A stretch of DNA of 8,740 nucleotides. It comes from Flavobacteriaceae bacterium (GTDB taxonomy: Bacteria > Bacteroidota > Bacteroidia > Flavobacteriales > Flavobacteriaceae). This document shows positions 6,165 through 8,740 of the stretch, one piece after another (positions within the stretch are counted from its first letter, which is position 1; each line of letters starts with the position of its first letter). Position numbers and translations under genes: made by a program. The stretch spans positions 1-8,740 of the forward strand of contig JAENXB010000119.1 in assembly GCA_016649785.1 (NCBI GenBank). The letters are read 5' to 3'. Below the pieces are notes generated by a model. The model ran no database searches. It was given only the letters and a program-made list of their open reading frames with translations, and had not been told where the DNA came from.

Positions 6165-6795
6165 TTCGCAATTGCAGTAATCTGGTTTGATGGATCAAAT
6201 CTGCTACATTATCTACTTTTAGCTTTTTTAACAACCGGGTTTTATAAGTACTCACAGTTTTTTCATTGATGGTCAATGCTTCTGCAATATCCTTATTCCG
6301 CTTTCCGGTAGAGAGCATATTTAAAACTTCAGTTTCACGGGTAGAGAGTTTTTTGAATTTTGAGATCAGGCCATTGCTTTTAAATACTCCTGAGTTTAAT
6401 CTTTCAGTAATATCTTCATTCAAATAAATACCACCTCGGATTACCTGCAGGATCGCCATTTTTAAAATTTCGGTAGAAACGGTTTTTGAGATATACCCGG
6501 AAGCTCCAGATTTTATTGCGCTTAAAGCATACATTTCTTCGGGATGGCAACTCAAAACAAGTATTTTTAATCCGGAATATTCGGCTTTTAAAGTTCGCAA
6601 GGCCGTGATGCCATTAATTTGCGGCAAATCAATTTCCATGATCAGAATGTCCGGAATTTGGTGTTTCAGGAATCTAAACAACTCGTTCCCGGTTGTTGCA
6701 TGGCCAATTACCTCGAGATCCTCATTACTGCTTAGTAACGATGTAATCCCTTCACGGGTAATGGGATGATGATCGGCTATTAATACTGAACTCAT
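6157..6795 (-). CDS. NarL/FixJ-type response regulator with atypical receiver
   Basis: A 212-residue protein with an N-terminal receiver domain (about 2-122) and a C-terminal LuxR-type helix-turn-helix (about 147-205, LSTRETEVLNMLSTGKRNKD and NEKTVSTYKTRLLKKL), the layout of DNA-binding two-component regulators. The receiver keeps Asp8, Ser82 (Thr/Ser position) and Lys104. However, the normal phospho-acceptor Asp is Glu54 (LIMEIDLP, codon 6634-6636), and the second acidic-pocket residue is His9 (ADHHP). Asp-phosphate switching is therefore probably lost or altered, and Glu could mimic the activated state. No histidine kinase gene is adjacent. The gene lies 130 bp downstream of nadE on the same strand and converges on dnaG. 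A promoter candidate lies just upstream, so independent transcription is likely. Targets are unknown. Confidence 0.92.
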   Translation of the reverse strand: MSSVLIADHHPITREGITSLLSSNEDLEVIGHATTGNELFRFLKHQIPDILIMEIDLPQINGITALRTLKAEYSGLKILVLSCHPEEMYALSAIKSGASGYISKTVSTEILKMAILQVIRGGIYLNEDITERLNSGVFKSNGLISKFKKLSTRETEVLNMLSTGKRNKDIAEALTINEKTVSTYKTRLLKKLKVDNVADLIHQTRLLQLRTT

Positions 6796-6812
6796 ATAGA
6801 CATGTTAGCACT

Positions 6813-6840
6813 AAAATTTACAGCGGTAGGGCTTTTGCAA
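6813..6840 (-). promoter_or_regulatory. Candidate promoter of the response regulator gene
   Basis: Reading the minus strand, TTG (6840-6838) is followed after 17 bases by TAAATTTT (6820-6813), a one-mismatch fit to the Bacteroidota TAnnTTTG -7 box. The box ends 17 nt before the ATG. Just upstream (6841-6890) lies an AT-rich patch of related inverted and direct half-sites (TTAGTTGATTAG, TTAACTGATTA) that could bind a regulator. Confidence 0.4.
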
Positions 6841-6925
6841 TTTAGTTGATTAGAAAAATAGATTGACTAAATTAACTGATTAAAACCTCAATTATATTGC
6901 GATCAGGATTTATTCGATGAAAGTG

Positions 6926-7717
6926 TTATTTTTTTAGATGAACGGGGATTTTACAGATTGGAATAGGCTTCATTTTATGCTGGTTCGCATTATTTAAGCG
7001 TTTATAGATATTAAAAACTTCAAATTTTCGACCGGAGAAGTCGGACGCCTTTTTTTCTTCTTTATCCATTTTCATGGCCCACTCCAGTTCGTCATAGCTC
7101 GCGCCTATCTGATCTTCATCACTTCGGCAATCACCAAAAAGGCCATCAGAAGGATCTGCATCCAAAATTTCCTGGTTTATATTTAAAAACCGGGCAATTT
7201 CAATAACTTCACTTTTCACCAGATCTGCAATCGGACTCAGGTCAACCCCGCCATCGCCATATTTGGTGAAAAATCCTACTCCAAAATCTTCTATTTTATT
7301 CCCGGTGCCTGCCACCAAATATTTATGTAAACCGGCAAAATAGTACAAAGTGGTCATTCTTAAACGCGCCCGGGTATTGGCCAGTGTTAATTCCAGGTGT
7401 TCACATTCATAAGCTTGAGGCACTACTCCCTTAAATTGTTCAAAAACGGAGGTGAGATCTACCTGCACGTTTGTCACATTCGCAAATTGATGTTTTAAGG
7501 ATTTAATGTGATTTTGTCCCCGGGATACGTGACTTGGAGCCTGATGAATAGGCATTTCCACGCATAAAGTGCGAAGGCCGGTCCGGGCACACAAAGAAGA
7601 GGTGACCGCAGAATCTATTCCGCCGCTAATTCCAAGAATAAAACCATCCATATTGGCCGAAGTGGCATAATTTTTTAACCAATTAACTATATGATCTACC
7701 ACCTTTTCAGTTTGCAT
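6926..7717 (-). CDS. nadE: NAD+ synthetase, ammonia-dependent
   Basis: A 263-residue NH3-dependent NAD synthetase that catalyses the last step of NAD+ synthesis: adenylation and amidation of nicotinate adenine dinucleotide. The ATP-pyrophosphatase P-loop SGGIDS is at 31-36. TRARLRM (115-121), GTGNKIED (137-144) and KYGDGGVDLSPIADL (152-166) follow in the family order, then DPSDGLFGD (188-196) of the substrate-binding region. There is no N-terminal nitrilase/glutaminase domain, and the length is that of the short ammonia-using class. The ATG at 7715-7717 is the natural start; no strong Shine-Dalgarno is seen. A perfect -7 box on the same strand (7765-7758) would leave a leader of about 34 nt. 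It is divergent from gldB, and the regulator gene follows on the same strand. Confidence 0.95.
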   Translation of the reverse strand: MQTEKVVDHIVNWLKNYATSANMDGFILGISGGIDSAVTSSLCARTGLRTLCVEMPIHQAPSHVSRGQNHIKSLKHQFANVTNVQVDLTSVFEQFKGVVPQAYECEHLELTLANTRARLRMTTLYYFAGLHKYLVAGTGNKIEDFGVGFFTKYGDGGVDLSPIADLVKSEVIEIARFLNINQEILDADPSDGLFGDCRSDEDQIGASYDELEWAMKMDKEEKKASDFSGRKFEVFNIYKRLNNANQHKMKPIPICKIPVHLKK

Positions 7718-7721
7718 AATT

Positions 7722-7753
7722 TTGGGTGTTTAAATTTGTAAGTAATACCTTTG
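7722..7753 (+). promoter_or_regulatory. gldB promoter
   Basis: TACCTTTG at 7746-7753 matches TAnnTTTG exactly, with TTG at 7722-7724 (part of TTTG 7721-7724) 21 bases upstream as the -33 element. A second exact -7 match, TAAATTTG, lies at 7731-7738. From the downstream box the leader is about 60 nt. It contains GCCTGC (7792-7797), the inverted partner of GCAGGC (7753-7758). Confidence 0.5.
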
Positions 7754-7757
7754 CAGG

Positions 7758-7765
7758 CAAATTTA
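7758..7765 (-). promoter_or_regulatory. nadE promoter -7 box
   Basis: On the minus strand this reads TAAATTTG, an exact TAnnTTTG match. The -33 region is degenerate: TGTTTT around 7791-7786 at about 19-20 bases. It lies only 4 bp from the oppositely directed gldB -7 box, so the two promoters overlap. Confidence 0.5.
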
Positions 7766-7822
7766 GCATGAATACATAATTAATAAAAACAGCCTGCGTT
7801 AAAGGCTTCTTAATAAACACCA

Positions 7823-8740
7823 ATGTTCCGAAAAATTATTTTGATTTTACTGGTTGCTTTCGCTTTTTCCTGTGAAAACCAGTCGGAAACTGAAAAGGAA
7901 ATCGAAAAAATTCCCATGGATTTTGAGCTGGTGCGGTTCGATCAAAAATTCGCCAATACCACTTCGGAAAGCCTACCTCAGTTAAAAGCGGAATATCCTT
8001 TTTTATTTCCCGCCCAATTTCCTGACAGCGTCTGGATGGAAAAAATAAATGATACCATTCAACAGGAATTAAATACCGAAGTTACCAGGGCTTTTCCTGA
8101 TCTTTCTGCTGAGGAAGATGCCCTTCATTCTCTTTTCCAACATATAAAATATTATTTTCCGGAATTTGAAAGCCCAACAGTAATTACAATTACTTCCGAA
8201 GTAGATTACAAAAACAAGGTGCTTCTATCCCAGGATTATTTGTTTATAGCACTTGATACTTATTTAGGAAAAGATCATCCTTTTTATATGGGAATTCAGG
8301 AGTTTCTAAAGAAAAATTTTGAAAAAAATCAAATAATTCCAGATGTTGCTGCAGAATATGCCAAACAATATGTTTCCCGACCCGACTCCAAAACCTTTTT
8401 GGCCCATCTTATCTATTATGGAAAGATCTTGTATTTAAAAGATACCTGGTTGCCAACTACGCCCGATAACGAAAAAATTGGGTATGCCCCGGAGGAACTG
8501 GACTGGGTAAAAGCCAATGAAGAGCAAATCTGGCGGTATTTTGTGGAACGTGAACTTATTTTTGATTCCGATTCCCAATTGCATTCCCGGTTTTTATATC
8601 CGGCTCCTTTTTCCAAATTTAATCTTGAGCTGGATAACGAATCCCCCGCTAAGGTAGGGCAATATATTGGATGGCAAATTATCCGCCAATACATGGATAA
8701 AAATAAGGTGAGCCTGCAGGAAATGCTGGATACCGATGCA
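7823..8740 (+). CDS. gldB: Gliding motility lipoprotein GldB, 3' end beyond the window
   Basis: The frame is open from the ATG at 7823 to the last base, giving 306 residues without a stop. Residues 1-17 (MFRKIILILLVAFAFSC) are a lipoprotein signal with lipobox AFSC, so Cys17 should be lipidated. The mature protein contains FELVRFDQKF (about 34-43), LKAEYPFLFP, then SQDYLFIALDTYLGKDHPFY and, near the end, KVGQYIGWQIIRQYMDKNKV, all typical of GldB. GldB is essential for gliding in Flavobacterium johnsoniae and is linked to the type IX secretion/gliding machinery; its biochemical role is unknown. Few residues should be missing at the C terminus, judging from the family. In F. johnsoniae gldC follows gldB and would be expected just right of the window. 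It is divergent from nadE, with shared promoter DNA. Confidence 0.93.
   Translation, partial: MFRKIILILLVAFAFSCENQSETEKEIEKIPMDFELVRFDQKFANTTSESLPQLKAEYPFLFPAQFPDSVWMEKINDTIQQELNTEVTRAFPDLSAEEDALHSLFQHIKYYFPEFESPTVITITSEVDYKNKVLLSQDYLFIALDTYLGKDHPFYMGIQEFLKKNFEKNQIIPDVAAEYAKQYVSRPDSKTFLAHLIYYGKILYLKDTWLPTTPDNEKIGYAPEELDWVKANEEQIWRYFVERELIFDSDSQLHSRFLYPAPFSKFNLELDNESPAKVGQYIGWQIIRQYMDKNKVSLQEMLDTDA

Noticed and set aside
8416..8694. 92-codon minus-strand open frame near the right end
   Set aside because: It is antisense to gldB, whose plus-strand frame is open to the window end and recognisable.

Overview
The window looks like chromosomal DNA of a marine-type member of the Flavobacteriaceae (Bacteroidota), near Gramella, Salegentibacter or Zunongwangia. 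The reasons are the gliding-motility lipoprotein gene gldB beside nadE, the Bacteroidota-type promoter -7 boxes (TAnnTTTG), weak or absent Shine-Dalgarno sequences, an AT-rich composition, and protein sequences that read as flavobacterial versions of RlmN, polyprenyl synthase and DnaG. No rRNA, tRNA, transposase, phage gene or CRISPR array is visible. It is mainly a housekeeping region.

Layout, left to right. Plus strand: the 3' end of rlmN (2-325), a complete long-chain polyprenyl diphosphate synthase gene (380-1357), then a 200-bp intergenic region with a cluster of C/G-ended palindromes and a T-tract hairpin. Next is a three-gene group: a sigma-70-family factor (1559-2128), a single-pass membrane protein of anti-sigma-like architecture that overlaps it by 20 bp (2109-2852), and a signal-peptide, coiled-coil, beta-barrel outer-membrane protein (2918-3940). 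After 265 bp of non-coding DNA holding a strong intrinsic terminator comes dnaG (4206-6164), with a TTG start. Minus strand: a NarL/FixJ-type response regulator (6157-6795), convergent with dnaG and overlapping it by 8 bp, and nadE (6926-7717). Plus strand again: gldB (7823 to the window end, truncated on the right), divergent from nadE.

How they fit together: rlmN (ribosome modification), the prenyl synthase (probably the menaquinone side chain), dnaG (replication priming) and nadE (NAD+ synthesis) are independent core functions. The sigma / membrane protein / outer-membrane protein group looks like an envelope-signalling unit. gldB belongs to the Bacteroidota gliding machinery.

No obviously new multi-gene system is present. 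The points most worth checking are: (1) DnaG has kept the fold-defining context of its N-terminal zinc-binding domain but lost all four zinc ligands; (2) the response regulator carries Glu at the phospho-acceptor Asp position and His in the acidic pocket; (3) the sigma / membrane protein / barrel module; (4) a terminator upstream of dnaG that may end an unannotated small RNA; (5) face-to-face promoters between nadE and gldB; (6) the palindrome cluster after the prenyl synthase gene.
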